Positions 18,254 through 27,044 are shown, numbered from the stretch's first letter. The stretch is 64,000 bases of DNA from Prado023 sp963747335 (GCA_963747335.1 CAVVEV010000007.1:62001-126000); one strand, 5' to 3'. Program-made: numbers and translations. Notes: generated from the sequence alone by a model not told the origin.

Positions 18254-19564
18254 ATGATCCGTCGACTTGACCTGCGGGCCGGACTGCCGACCAACCTCGG
18301 TTCCGTCGTGCCGCGCGCCTCGATGGACGTCGACCATGCCCTCGACGTCGTGCGCCCGATCGTGGCCGATGTGGCCAAGCGCGGTGCCCCGGCAGTCCTG
18401 GACCACGGGGAGCGCCTCGATGGCGTGCGTCCGGAGCACCTGCGGGTCAGGGCCGCGGACATCACTGCAGCCCTCGCCGCGCTGGACCCCGACGTGCGCA
18501 CCGCCCTTGAGGTGGCCATCGACCGGGTGCGTCGCGTGCACGCCGACCAGGTGCGCCCCGAGCACACCACCGACGTGGTGCCCGGCGGGACGGTCACGAT
18601 GCGCTGGATCCCCGTGGATCGCGTGGGCCTCTACGTGCCGGGCGGGCGCGCGGTCTACCCGTCGTCGGTGGTGATGAACGTCGTGCCGGCGCAGATCGCG
18701 GGCGTCGGGTCGCTGGCCGTCGCCTCGCCGCCCCAGAAGGAGTTCGGCGGGCTGCCCCACCCCACGATCCTCGCTGCCTGCGCGCTGCTCGGCGTCGACG
18801 AGGTGTATGCCGCTGGGGGCGCCCAGGCGATCGCCCTGTTCGCCTACGGCGCCCCGCTGGAGGACGGCACCACCTGCCGGCCGGTCAATCTCGTCACGGG
18901 CCCGGGCAACATCTGGGTCACGGCCGCCAAGCGCATGCTCAAGGGGCGGATCGGCATCGACTCGGAGGCCGGCCCCACCGAGATCGCCATCCTCGCCGAT
19001 GACACCGCCGACGCCGAGGTCGTGGCCGCCGACCTGATCAGCCAGGCCGAGCACGACGTGATCGCCGCGTCCGTGCTGGTCACGACGTCGCCGAAGCTCG
19101 CCAAGGATGTGGCTGCCGCCCTTGAGGCGCAGGTCGCGGCCACGAAGCACTCGCTGCGCATCCGGGAGGCCCTCGGCGGGGACCAGAGCGCGATCATCAT
19201 CGTCGACTCCATCAGCGATGGGCTCGAGATCGTCAATGCCTACGCGGCCGAGCACCTCGAGATCCACACCCGGGATGCCCGGGCGGTGGCGATGAGGGTC
19301 CGCAACGCCGGCGCGATCTTCGTCGGGCCCTGGGCGCCGGTGTCGCTCGGCGACTACGCCGCCGGCTCCAACCACGTCCTGCCCACGGGTGGCTGCGCCT
19401 GCCACTCCAGCGGCCTCGGGGTGGCCTCGTTCCTGCGCGGTGTCAACCTGATCGAGTACGACCGCGATGCGCTGGCTGAGGTCGCCGACCACGTGGTCAC
19501 CCTGGCGCACGCCGAGGACCTCCCCGCCCACGGTGCCGCCATCACGGTGCGGTTCGACCAGTGA
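18254..19564 (+). CDS. hisD: Histidinol dehydrogenase
   Basis: Last two oxidations of histidine synthesis, histidinol to histidine, zinc- and NAD-dependent; 436 residues. Seen are VGLYVPGGRAVYPSSVVMN, the GPGNIWVTAAKRMLKG segment, GPTEIAILADDTAD and the signature QAEHDVIAASVLVTTS, then EHLEIHTRDA and GSNHVLPTGGCACHSSGLGV. It is the first gene of the his run and overlaps hisC by 4 nt. Confidence 0.97.
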   Translation: MIRRLDLRAGLPTNLGSVVPRASMDVDHALDVVRPIVADVAKRGAPAVLDHGERLDGVRPEHLRVRAADITAALAALDPDVRTALEVAIDRVRRVHADQVRPEHTTDVVPGGTVTMRWIPVDRVGLYVPGGRAVYPSSVVMNVVPAQIAGVGSLAVASPPQKEFGGLPHPTILAACALLGVDEVYAAGGAQAIALFAYGAPLEDGTTCRPVNLVTGPGNIWVTAAKRMLKGRIGIDSEAGPTEIAILADDTADAEVVAADLISQAEHDVIAASVLVTTSPKLAKDVAAALEAQVAATKHSLRIREALGGDQSAIIIVDSISDGLEIVNAYAAEHLEIHTRDARAVAMRVRNAGAIFVGPWAPVSLGDYAAGSNHVLPTGGCACHSSGLGVASFLRGVNLIEYDRDALAEVADHVVTLAHAEDLPAHGAAITVRFDQ

Positions 19565-20697
19565 GCCCGCCGTCCGACCGGCCGGTGACCCCGGCCGACC
19601 TCCCGCTGCGCCCCGAGCTGCGCGGCCAGGTGCCCTATGGGGCTCCGCAGCTCGATGTCGCCCACCGGCTCAACGTCAATGAGAACCCCTACCCGCCGTC
19701 GCCGGCGATGGTGGCCGACGTGGCGGCTTCGGTCGCCGAGGCCGCGGCGGGCCTGAATCGCTACCCGGACCGCGACGCCGAGGCGCTGCGAGCCGACCTC
19801 GCGGCCTACGTCCGCACCGACGTGCCCCGCGGCCCGGCTGTCACAGCGGAGCGGCTGTGGGCAGCCAACGGGTCCAACGAGGTGATGGTCCAGGTCCTGC
19901 AGGCGTTCGGCGGGCCCGGGCGGGTCGTCCTGTCCTTCGCACCGACCTACTCGATGTACCCCGACTACGCGCGGGACACGTTCACCGAGTACCGCACCCT
20001 GGCCCGCCGCGACGACTTCACGATCGACCTCGGCGCCGCCCTGGACCACGTCCGGGCCGAGAAGCCCGACGTCATCCTCCTTGCCTCGCCGAACAACCCC
20101 ACCGGCACGGCCCTGTCGCTGGCCGACGTCGACGCCCTGTGCGGGGCCAGCCAGGGGATGGTCGTCGTCGACGAGGCCTACGCGGAGTTCCGCCGCCCCG
20201 GCACGTCCTCGGCCATCGAGCTGCTCGATGCCCATCCCCGGCTGGTCGTGACGCGCACGATGAGCAAGGCCTTCGCGCTGGCCGGGGCGCGCCTGGGCTA
20301 CATGGTCGCCAGCCCCGAGGTCGTGGAGGCCGTCCAGCTCGTCCGCCTGCCCTACCACCTGTCCGCGGTCACCCAGGTGGTTGCCCTCACGGCTCTGAGA
20401 CACGCTCCCGAGCTGCTGGGCTCGGTCGCCGCCCTGCGAGCGGAGCGCGATGCCCTCGTGGCCTGGCTGCGGTCCCAGCCGGGACTGGTCGCCGCCGACT
20501 CCGACGCCAACTTCGTCCTGTTCGGACGGTTCGCCGATCGTGACCTCATCTGGCAGCGCCTCCTCGACCGCGGCGTCCTCGTCCGGGCGACCGGCCCATC
20601 GGGCTGGCTGCGCGTCAGCGCCGGGACCCCCGAGGAGATGGCGGCGTTCCGGACTGCCCTGACCGACAGCGTCACCTCCAGCGACGTGCTGTCGTGA
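19561..20697 (+). CDS. hisC: Histidinol-phosphate aminotransferase
   Basis: PLP-dependent class I/II aminotransferase, 378 residues, converting imidazole-acetol phosphate to histidinol phosphate. LNVNENPYPPSPAMVADVA, LASPNNPTGTALSL, VVVDEAYAEF and the PLP-lysine motif TMSKAFALAGARLGY are present. The GTG start overlaps the hisD stop (GTGA), indicating translational coupling. In Actinomycetes this position is always HisC rather than another aminotransferase. Confidence 0.96.
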   Translation: MSPPSDRPVTPADLPLRPELRGQVPYGAPQLDVAHRLNVNENPYPPSPAMVADVAASVAEAAAGLNRYPDRDAEALRADLAAYVRTDVPRGPAVTAERLWAANGSNEVMVQVLQAFGGPGRVVLSFAPTYSMYPDYARDTFTEYRTLARRDDFTIDLGAALDHVRAEKPDVILLASPNNPTGTALSLADVDALCGASQGMVVVDEAYAEFRRPGTSSAIELLDAHPRLVVTRTMSKAFALAGARLGYMVASPEVVEAVQLVRLPYHLSAVTQVVALTALRHAPELLGSVAALRAERDALVAWLRSQPGLVAADSDANFVLFGRFADRDLIWQRLLDRGVLVRATGPSGWLRVSAGTPEEMAAFRTALTDSVTSSDVLS

Positions 20698-20731
20698 GAA
20701 GGTGTGCCCACGCATGCGAGGAGGGGACCTG

Positions 20732-21319
20732 ATGGGCCGGTTCGCGAAGGTCGAGCGCACCACCAAGGAGAGCGACGTCCGCGTCGAGCTGGAGCTCGAT
20801 GGCTCCGGCGCCACGGACATCAGCACCGGTGTGCCGTTCTACGATCACATGATGACCCAGATCGGCAAGCACGCCGGATTCGACCTGGTCATCGCCACGA
20901 CCGGCGACATCGACGTCGACAGCCACCACACCGTGGAGGACACCTCGCTGGCATTCGGGGCGGCCCTGCGTCAGGCACTCGGCGACAAGGTCGGCATCCG
21001 TCGCTTCGGTGACGCGTTGGTGCCCCTCGACGAGTCGTTGGCCCGGGCCGTGGTCGACCTGTCGGGGCGGCCCTACGTCGTGCACGACGAGCCCCTGATG
21101 GCGCCGATGATCGGCGCCTACGACACCACGCTGACCCGCCACGTGTGGGAGTCCATCTCCGCATCGGCGCAGATCTGCCTGCACGTCCACTGCCTCTACG
21201 GGCGCAACCCGCACCACATGGTCGAGGCGCAGTTCAAGGCTGTGGCCCGCGCACTCCGGGTCGCCGTCGAGCTCGATCCGCGTGTGGTGGGGGTGCCCAG
21301 CACCAAGGGCGCGCTGTGA
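20732..21319 (+). CDS. hisB: Imidazoleglycerol-phosphate dehydratase
   Basis: A 195-residue monofunctional IGP dehydratase (no phosphatase domain). Metal-binding motifs are FYDHMMTQIGKHAGFDL, DSHHTVEDTSLAFG and HCLYGRNPHHMVEAQFKA. The ATG at 20732 has a strong Shine-Dalgarno (gaggagggg); an upstream in-frame start at 20702 lacks one and does not align. It follows hisC by 34 nt and overlaps the small membrane gene downstream. Confidence 0.97.
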   Translation: MGRFAKVERTTKESDVRVELELDGSGATDISTGVPFYDHMMTQIGKHAGFDLVIATTGDIDVDSHHTVEDTSLAFGAALRQALGDKVGIRRFGDALVPLDESLARAVVDLSGRPYVVHDEPLMAPMIGAYDTTLTRHVWESISASAQICLHVHCLYGRNPHHMVEAQFKAVARALRVAVELDPRVVGVPSTKGAL

Positions 21320-21492
21320 GCGGGTTGCCGACTGCCGCCCTGATCAGCTTCCTGGTCACCGGGCTGTTCCTCGTCGGCTGGATGGTGTTCGGCGTCGTCC
21401 AGTACCGCCGGACGGGGAAGGCCAACTGGCTCTGGCTGGGCGTGCTCATGGCGGTGAGCCTTGCCACCGTGATCATGAACTTCCCGCGATGA
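21316..21492 (+). CDS. Small two-helix membrane protein between hisB and hisH
   Basis: A 58-residue protein, function unknown. Two hydrophobic segments (about 7-28 and 40-54) are joined by a basic loop (VQYRRTGKANW). The GTG overlaps the hisB stop and the gene's own stop overlaps the hisH ATG, so it is translated as an integral part of the operon. A small membrane gene at this point is common in actinobacterial his clusters. Confidence 0.8.
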   Translation: MSGLPTAALISFLVTGLFLVGWMVFGVVQYRRTGKANWLWLGVLMAVSLATVIMNFPR

Positions 21493-22118
21493 AGCAGGTC
21501 GTCGTCCTGGACTACGGGTCCGGGAACCTCCGGTCGGCCGCGCGGGCGCTCGAGGCCGTCGGTGCCGCAGTGACGGTGACCTCGGACTACAGCGCGGGGA
21601 TGTCCGCCGACGGGCTGGTCGTGCCGGGGGTGGGTGCCTTCGCCGCCTGCATGTCGGGGTTCCGTGCCGTCCGCGGCCCGCAGCTCGTCGACCACCGCCT
21701 GGCCGGGGGGCTGCCGGTCCTGGGCATCTGCGTCGGGATGCAGATCCTCTTCGAGTCCGGGGTCGAGCACGGCGTGAGGACGCAGGGGGTGGGGGAGTGG
21801 CCGGGGATCGTCGAGGAGCTGCCGGCGACGATCCTGCCGCACATGGGATGGAACACCATCGAGGCCCCCACTGGTTCCGCACTGTTCGCCGGCATCGCCG
21901 ACGAGCGGTTCTACTTCGTGCACTCGTACGCGGTGCAGCGGTGGGACCTCGTCGTCTCCGAGCCGTTCCACCCGCCGCTGGTGACCTGGGCCGAGCACGG
22001 GGTGCCGTTCGTCGCCGCCATCGAGAACGGGCCCCTGGCAGCCACGCAGTTCCACCCGGAGAAGTCCGGGGACGCCGGCCTGGGCCTGCTGGCCAACTGG
22101 TTGGGGACGCTGGGCTGA
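21489..22118 (+). CDS. hisH: Imidazole glycerol phosphate synthase, glutaminase subunit
   Basis: Class I glutamine amidotransferase, 209 residues, which feeds ammonia to HisF (26.2 kb). The nucleophile motif is PVLGICVGMQILFESG, the oxyanion region PGVGAFAACM, and the His-Glu pair lies in ATQFHPEKSGDAG. VVVLDYGSGNLRS marks the start. The ATG overlaps the preceding stop (ATGA). Confidence 0.96.
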   Translation: MKQVVVLDYGSGNLRSAARALEAVGAAVTVTSDYSAGMSADGLVVPGVGAFAACMSGFRAVRGPQLVDHRLAGGLPVLGICVGMQILFESGVEHGVRTQGVGEWPGIVEELPATILPHMGWNTIEAPTGSALFAGIADERFYFVHSYAVQRWDLVVSEPFHPPLVTWAEHGVPFVAAIENGPLAATQFHPEKSGDAGLGLLANWLGTLG

Positions 22119-22215
22119 GGAGATCCTGCTGCGGGAATGGCGCGATCCGGACACAGGTGACCGATCTGCGCCAGTGCTTGTCCGGTTCGTGACAGTGGCC
22201 GAGGCGGACACCCAC

Positions 22216-22221
22216 TAGCCT
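22216..22221 (+). promoter_or_regulatory. -10 box of a leaderless hisA transcript
   Basis: TAGCCT ends 7 nt before the hisA ATG, with no Shine-Dalgarno in between. The 110-nt gap after hisH therefore probably contains a separate promoter. Confidence 0.5.
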
Positions 22222-22228
22222 TCCGGGC

Positions 22229-22969
22229 ATGGATCGCCTCATTCTGCTGCCCGCTGTCGATGTCCGCGGCGGGACGGCTGTCCGCCTCGTCCAGGGTGAG
22301 TCCGGGACGGAGACCTCCTATGGCTCGCCCTTGGACGCCGCCCTGGACTTCCAGGCCCAGGGCGCCGAGTGGATCCACCTCGTCGACCTCGATGCGGCCT
22401 TCGGAACCGGTACCAACCGGGAGCTGCTCGCCGAGGTGATCGGCCGGCTGGACGTGCAGGTCGAGCTCTCCGGGGGGATCCGCGACGACGAGTCGTTGTC
22501 CGCCGCCCTGGCAACGGGATGCCGGCGGGTGAACCTCGGCACCGCAGCCCTGGAGGATCCGGAGTGGACCCGTCGGGTGATCGGTGAGCACGGCGACCGG
22601 GTGGCGGTCGGGCTCGACGTGCGCGGCACGACGCTGGCCGCCCGCGGCTGGACGAAGGAGGGCGGCGACCTCTGGGAGACGCTGGCCCGGCTGGACGCCG
22701 ATGGATGCACCCGCTACGTGGTCACCGACGTGACCAAGGACGGCACCCTGCGCGGCCCCAACCTGGACCTGCTCGCCGACGTGTGCGCACGCACCGACCG
22801 CCCGGTCATCGCCAGCGGTGGGGTCGCCCGCCTCGAGGACCTCCATCAGCTCGCCGAGCTCGTGGAGCGGGGCGTCGAGGGCGCGATCGTGGGCAAGGCG
22901 CTCTACGCCGGGGCGTTCACCCTGGCCGAGGCCCTGGCCGCGGTTGCCCCGCGCCGCGACTTCCTGTAG
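22229..22969 (+). CDS. priA: Bifunctional HisA/TrpF isomerase (PriA)
   Basis: A 246-residue TIM barrel isomerising ProFAR in histidine synthesis and, in Actinomycetes, also PRA in tryptophan synthesis. The first-strand aspartate is in LLPAVDVRGGTAVRL; ARGWTKEGGDLWETL and YVVTDVTKDGTLRGPN are the PriA-type loops, with the second catalytic aspartate in TDVTKDG. No trpF is present although trpE, C, B and A are, which supports the dual role. HIASGG-like VIASGGVARLEDL and GAIVGKALYAG complete the phosphate site. Confidence 0.93.
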   Translation: MDRLILLPAVDVRGGTAVRLVQGESGTETSYGSPLDAALDFQAQGAEWIHLVDLDAAFGTGTNRELLAEVIGRLDVQVELSGGIRDDESLSAALATGCRRVNLGTAALEDPEWTRRVIGEHGDRVAVGLDVRGTTLAARGWTKEGGDLWETLARLDADGCTRYVVTDVTKDGTLRGPNLDLLADVCARTDRPVIASGGVARLEDLHQLAELVERGVEGAIVGKALYAGAFTLAEALAAVAPRRDFL

Positions 22970-22970
22970 G

Positions 22971-22998
22971 CCGCGGGCCCCCAGTAGCCTGCCCGCGG
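22971..22998 (+). promoter_or_regulatory. Inverted repeat spanning the ridA -10 region
   Basis: Arms CCGCGGGC (22971-22978) and GCCCGCGG (22991-22998) are perfectly complementary around a 12-nt centre that contains the -10-like TAGCCT (22985-22990). It starts 2 nt after the hisA stop. It could be a terminator stem for hisA or an operator over the ridA promoter; the sequence alone does not decide. No U tract follows. Confidence 0.5.
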
Positions 22999-23012
22999 AG
23001 GAAGGGGTGTTC

Positions 23013-23429
23013 ATGCCGGTCGAGCGGTTCTCCAGCGGGGGCATCTACGAGGACGAGGTCGGCTACAGCCGGGTTGTGGTGGCCTCGGGCTACGGCGGGC
23101 ACACCGGCTGGACAGCGGGGACCACGGCGATGGTCAACGGGGTCGTCCTGCATCCGGGGGATGCCCAGGCACAGGCCGCCGTCGCCTTCCAAGCCGCCCT
23201 GTTCGCCCTCGAGCGTGCTGGATTCTCACGCGCCGACACCGTGCAGACCCGGATGTACGTGGTCGATGTCCCAACCCATGCCGACGCGGTCGGGCAGGCG
23301 CACGCAGCGCTCTTCGACGACATCCGGCCGGCGGCCACCATGGTCGGCGTCACCGCCTTGGTGCACCCCCAGATGCTCGTGGAGGTCGAGGTCGTCGCCT
23401 GGAGGCCCGAGGACGACTCGGCGGCGTGA
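23013..23429 (+). CDS. RidA/YjgF-family protein
   Basis: A 138-residue member of the Rid (YjgF/YER057c/UK114) superfamily, whose best-known members hydrolyse reactive enamine/imine intermediates from PLP enzymes. GYSRVVVASGYGGHTGWTAG, the VLHPGDAQAQAAVAFQ segment, VQTRMYVVDVPTHADAV and MVGVTALVHPQMLVEVEVVA follow the family outline. The canonical RidA arginine is in QTRMYVVD. It has a strong Shine-Dalgarno (ggaggaagg). The his/trp context fits damage control near PLP enzymes, but the subfamily is unclear. Confidence 0.88.
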   Translation: MPVERFSSGGIYEDEVGYSRVVVASGYGGHTGWTAGTTAMVNGVVLHPGDAQAQAAVAFQAALFALERAGFSRADTVQTRMYVVDVPTHADAVGQAHAALFDDIRPAATMVGVTALVHPQMLVEVEVVAWRPEDDSAA

Positions 23430-23514
23430 GCGCGCCCTGCGCGGGCGACGGCGCGCTGAACCAAGTGGTCGCAGAGTGTATGGCAGAGTGGGCCGCACAG
23501 TGAGGGAGGATCCG

Positions 23515-24447
23515 ATGCCGGACGAAGTGCCTGAGGGTCGGTCGCAGGACGTGGGAGGGGATCCCGAGGCCGAGGGAACGTGGTGGCCCTGGCCCGAGAC
23601 CCAGGGTGACGAACCCACCGGCCCCCGAGACGGCGCGCCCGGTGCCGATGAGGCGCTGAGCCTCCCCCCCGACGGCCCGAGCATGGCGATGCCGGCCGAA
23701 TCCGCCCCGGAGGCACCAGTACCACCGGTGACCGTGCCCGAGGTGACGGTGCCCGAGGTGACGGTGCCCGAGCCGGAACCCGAACCGACCGAGCCGGAAC
23801 CGACGTCCGTAGTCGACGAGACTCGCCCCGTGGAGCCCGTGCGGGAACTTCCGGCCGTCGTCGGGGGCGCGACGACCGCCCTGGCCCAGACGGGGCAGTC
23901 CCCGTGGGTCGTGCCCGTGGCCACAGATGATCAGGGGCCACTGAACGAGGCCATCCCGGCTGTCCCGCCGAAGGCAGGTACCGGGCCGATCGGCAGTATC
24001 CCGGCTGCCCAGGCCCGTGCGGTGTGGTCACGGCTGCAGGCGTCCAACTGGCGGCTGTTCCTCATCCGTTTCCTCAGCGCCGGGTTGGCCGTCGTGGCCA
24101 CGGTGGTCATCGTCCCCGGGCTGGGCTTCACGGGATGGCGTTGGGGGGACTTCGTCCGGATCGCGCTCATCTTCGGCCTGCTGAACGCGACCGTGAAGCC
24201 CCTGCTGCAGTTCCTGGTGCTGCGGTTCATCTTCAGCACCTACGGCATCGTGGTGGTGGTCATCAACGCGCTGCTCCTGCTGCTCCTCGGTGCGATCCTC
24301 AATGACACCTTCGAGGTGTACCGACCCGTCTCGCTCGTGGTGGGCGGCGTGGTCGTCGGGATCCTGGGGCTGGTCCTCGAGACCCTCCTCGGGGCCACGC
24401 CACCGGTCCTGGACCGTGACTACAAGGAGAGGAACGGCGTGCTGTGA
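23515..24447 (+). CDS. Four-helix membrane protein (phage holin family 4 / DUF350-like) with long acidic N-terminus
   Basis: A 310-residue protein. Residues 1-~175 are disordered, rich in Pro, Glu and Asp, with VTVPE repeats. Residues ~180-300 contain four hydrophobic helices beginning WRLFLIRFLSAGLAVVATVV and continuing FGLLNATVKPLLQFLVLRF, the pattern of the mycobacterial four-TM phage-holin superfamily. Despite that name it is a chromosomal membrane protein; role unknown. ATG 23515 has a strong Shine-Dalgarno (gagggagga). The stop overlaps the GTG of the UbiB-type kinase, suggesting that the two act together. Confidence 0.75.
   Translation: MPDEVPEGRSQDVGGDPEAEGTWWPWPETQGDEPTGPRDGAPGADEALSLPPDGPSMAMPAESAPEAPVPPVTVPEVTVPEVTVPEPEPEPTEPEPTSVVDETRPVEPVRELPAVVGGATTALAQTGQSPWVVPVATDDQGPLNEAIPAVPPKAGTGPIGSIPAAQARAVWSRLQASNWRLFLIRFLSAGLAVVATVVIVPGLGFTGWRWGDFVRIALIFGLLNATVKPLLQFLVLRFIFSTYGIVVVVINALLLLLLGAILNDTFEVYRPVSLVVGGVVVGILGLVLETLLGATPPVLDRDYKERNGVL
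23728..23772 (+). repeat. 15-bp tandem repeat, three copies
   Basis: gtgacSgtgcccgag (S = c in copy 1, g in copies 2 and 3) encodes VTVPE three times in the acidic tail of the holin-like protein. Confidence 0.85.
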
Positions 24448-26147
24448 GCAGCTTCACCAGCATCAGCGAGAACCTGCGCCTGCAGCAGATCTACTCCGCG
24501 CTGGTCGGCTACGGCGCGGAGTCCGTGGTCGACAACAGCTTCCTTGGGCCCTCCCGGCGGCGCATGCAGCGGTGGGTGTACCAGTTGCCTGAGCCGATCC
24601 CGGAGCTCTCGGCCGCAACCCGGACCCGGATCCTGCTGGAGGAGCTGGGCCCCACCTACGTGAAGATGGGCCAGATCGTCTCCAGCCAGGTCAACGTCCT
24701 GCCCGACGACTGGGGGGTGGAGCTCGACCGGCTGCAGAACGAGGTCCCCACCTTCCCGTTCGAGACCGCCCGCGCGCTGGTCGAGGCTGAGCTCGGTGCT
24801 CCGCTGGAGGACCTGTACGCGGAGTTCTCCGAGACGCCGCTGGCCGCCGCGTCGCTGGCCCAGGTGCATCGCGCCCGGCTGCACGACGGTCGGGAGGTCG
24901 TGGTCAAGATCCAGCGCCCCGGGCTCGACGCGCAGGTCAACGCCGACCTCGGCATCACCCGGACGCTGGGGCGTGCGGCTGAGGCGCGCAGCCAGTGGGC
25001 CCGTGAGGTGGGCCTGCGCGGGATGCTCGACGAGTTCAGCACCAACCTCGTCGAGGAGCTCGACTACTACGCCGAGGCCTACAACATGACCCGGCTCGCG
25101 GCGAACATGGCGGAGCTGCCCGGGGTGCACGTGCCCGACCTGCACCGCGACCTGTCGAGCATGCGCGTGATCACCCAGGAGTTCATCTCCGGGGTCAAGA
25201 TCTCCAATGTTGCGGCGATGGATGCCGCCGGCCTGGATCGGGTGGTGATCGGGGAGAACGCCCTGCGCGCGGCGATCAAGATGATGCTCATCGACGGCTT
25301 CTTCCACGCCGACCCGCACCCCGGGAACCTGATCGTGAACCTCGACACGGGTGTGGTGACGTTCCTGGACTCAGGCATGGTGGGCGAGCTGTCCGTGGCC
25401 CAGCGGGTCAACATGATCGTGCTGCTGTGGACTGTCGTGAAGGGCGACATGACCGCCATGGGCCAGCAGTTGCGCTCCCTGAGCCAGCCGTTCCGCCCGG
25501 TGGACGATGCGGCGTTCGTGCGCGCCTTCGAGCGGAAGATGGCCCGCTACGGCAAGGGCTCCGGTGCGGACTTCCGCGACGTGCTCAACGCTGGGATGGC
25601 CGTGCTGCGCGACAACGGGCTGCGACTGGACCCGGCACTCACGTTGGGGATGAAGGCGATGACCCAGGCCTCGGCCTTCTTCGCCCCGCTGGCCCCGGCC
25701 GACCGTCCGTTCACCACGGCCGCGGTCGAGGTCGTGCTGGAGCAGGCACAGGCGCCGTCCACCGAGGTCATGGTCAAGGAGATGGTGCGCAAGGAGGCCA
25801 CGAAGGTCGCCGGGCAGGCAGCGCACGCCGCGCCGGAGTACCTCAAGAGCCTGGTGTCCTGGAACAACCAGCTCAAGAAGGGCAAGCTCACCGTGTCGGT
25901 GGACACCTCGTCCCTGGACAGCCAGATGGGCCAGTTCCGCGAGATCGCCAGCATGATGATGATCGCGCTGCTCGTGGCCGGTGGGATCATCGGCTCGGCG
26001 ATCGCCGCCAGCGCCCTGGAAGGCAGCGGCAGTCGGATGGAGGAGTACGCCCAGTGGGGCTTCTTCGGCTCGCTGATCCTGGGCGCGGTGCTCGTGGTCA
26101 TCTACACGGTGCGGCTGTTCCGTGGTGGGGGAGACCGCCGGAGGTAG
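24444..26147 (+). CDS. ABC1/AarF/UbiB-type atypical kinase
   Basis: A 567-residue UbiB-family protein kinase-like ATPase with a C-terminal membrane anchor. The KxGQ motif (YVKMGQIVSSQ), the AxAxxxQVHxA segment (LAAASLAQVHRARLHDG), the VVVKIQRPG lysine, the catalytic HADPHPGNLIV and the FLDSGMVG metal motif are all present. Two hydrophobic helices lie near residues 505-560. Relatives act in ubiquinone/menaquinone or other lipid handling; the target here is unknown. It is translationally coupled (GTGA) to the holin-like membrane protein and sits between the hisA and hisF parts of the his cluster. Confidence 0.93.
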   Translation: MSSFTSISENLRLQQIYSALVGYGAESVVDNSFLGPSRRRMQRWVYQLPEPIPELSAATRTRILLEELGPTYVKMGQIVSSQVNVLPDDWGVELDRLQNEVPTFPFETARALVEAELGAPLEDLYAEFSETPLAAASLAQVHRARLHDGREVVVKIQRPGLDAQVNADLGITRTLGRAAEARSQWAREVGLRGMLDEFSTNLVEELDYYAEAYNMTRLAANMAELPGVHVPDLHRDLSSMRVITQEFISGVKISNVAAMDAAGLDRVVIGENALRAAIKMMLIDGFFHADPHPGNLIVNLDTGVVTFLDSGMVGELSVAQRVNMIVLLWTVVKGDMTAMGQQLRSLSQPFRPVDDAAFVRAFERKMARYGKGSGADFRDVLNAGMAVLRDNGLRLDPALTLGMKAMTQASAFFAPLAPADRPFTTAAVEVVLEQAQAPSTEVMVKEMVRKEATKVAGQAAHAAPEYLKSLVSWNNQLKKGKLTVSVDTSSLDSQMGQFREIASMMMIALLVAGGIIGSAIAASALEGSGSRMEEYAQWGFFGSLILGAVLVVIYTVRLFRGGGDRRR

Positions 26148-26190
26148 TCACGCGGCGTCGCGCGGAGCCGGCCGGCGCAGTCCGGCCGAT

Positions 26191-26196
26191 TAGGCT
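26191..26196 (+). promoter_or_regulatory. -10 box of a leaderless hisF transcript
   Basis: TAGGCT ends 6 nt before the hisF ATG; there is no Shine-Dalgarno. Confidence 0.55.
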
Positions 26197-26202
26197 GGGC
26201 CC

Positions 26203-26991
26203 ATGCCCGTCGCGGTCCGCGTGATCCCCTGCCTGGACGTCGATGCCGGGCGTGTGGTCAAGGGCGTGAACTTCGTCGACCTGCGCGACGCGGGCGATCC
26301 CGTCGAGCTGGCCGCCGCGTACGGGGCGGCGGGTGCCGACGAGCTGACCTTCCTGGACATCACGGCCTCGTCCGGTGATCGCGAGACGACCTACGACGTC
26401 GTCCGGCGCACCGCCGAGCAGGTGTTCATCCCATTGACCGTCGGGGGTGGGGTCCGCGCCGTCGAGGACTTCGACGCCCTGCTGCGCGCGGGGGCCGACA
26501 AGTGCGGGGTCAACACGGCGGCCATCGCCCGCCCCGAGCTGCTCGCCGAGGCCGCGGACCGCTTCGGTGCCCAGTGCGTCGTGCTCTCGGTCGACGCCCG
26601 CCGGTGCGGCCCGGGGACCTCGGCCCCCGACGTGCGCACCGCCTCCGGGTTCGAGGTCACCACGCACGGCGGTCGACGTTCGACCGGGATCGACGCGATC
26701 GCCTGGGCGGTGCGTGCCGCCGAGCTGGGCGCAGGGGAGATCCTGCTGAACTCGATGGATGCCGACGGGACGAAGGCCGGCTATGACCTGGAGCTGATCC
26801 GGCTGGTGCGCGCCGAGGTCCGCGTCCCGGTGATCGCCAGCGGGGGAGCGGGTCGCCTGGAGGACTTCGCGCCGGCGGTGGACGCCGGGGCCGATGCCGT
26901 GCTGGCAGCGAGCGTGTTCCACTTCGGCGAGTTGAGCATCGGGCAGGTCAAGGCCGCGCTGGCCGCCTCCGGGCACGTCGTACGGCTCTGA
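26203..26991 (+). CDS. hisF: Imidazole glycerol phosphate synthase, cyclase subunit
   Basis: A 262-residue TIM barrel that, with HisH, makes imidazole glycerol phosphate and AICAR. VRVIPCLDVDAGRVVKGVNF carries the catalytic Asp11-equivalent, and GEILLNSMDADGTKAGYDL the second aspartate. TVGGGVRAVEDFD, NTAAIARPELL and PVIASGGAGRLEDF form the phosphate sites. The HisH partner is 4 kb upstream, separated by hisA, ridA and two membrane-associated genes. Leaderless start. Confidence 0.97.
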   Translation: MPVAVRVIPCLDVDAGRVVKGVNFVDLRDAGDPVELAAAYGAAGADELTFLDITASSGDRETTYDVVRRTAEQVFIPLTVGGGVRAVEDFDALLRAGADKCGVNTAAIARPELLAEAADRFGAQCVVLSVDARRCGPGTSAPDVRTASGFEVTTHGGRRSTGIDAIAWAVRAAELGAGEILLNSMDADGTKAGYDLELIRLVRAEVRVPVIASGGAGRLEDFAPAVDAGADAVLAASVFHFGELSIGQVKAALAASGHVVRL

Positions 26992-27032
26992 CCCGCTGGT
27001 CGCGTCAGGTCCGGGTGCGCCTCGGCGTGGGC

Positions 27033-27038
27033 CAGAAT
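27033..27038 (+). promoter_or_regulatory. -10-like box of a leaderless hisI transcript
   Basis: CAGAAT ends 6 nt before the GTG at 27045. The first base departs from TANNNT but the spacing matches the other leaderless genes. Confidence 0.35.
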
Positions 27039-27044
27039 GACCCC

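Noticed and set aside
22147..22185. CCGGACA...TGTCCGG inverted repeat upstream of hisA as an operator
   Set aside because: Only 7 bp with a 25-nt loop in GC-rich DNA, not placed on the -10; easily chance.
23515..24447. Prophage remnant because of the phage-holin family name
   Set aside because: The family is a chromosomal four-helix membrane family in actinobacteria; no other phage gene, integrase or att site is present.
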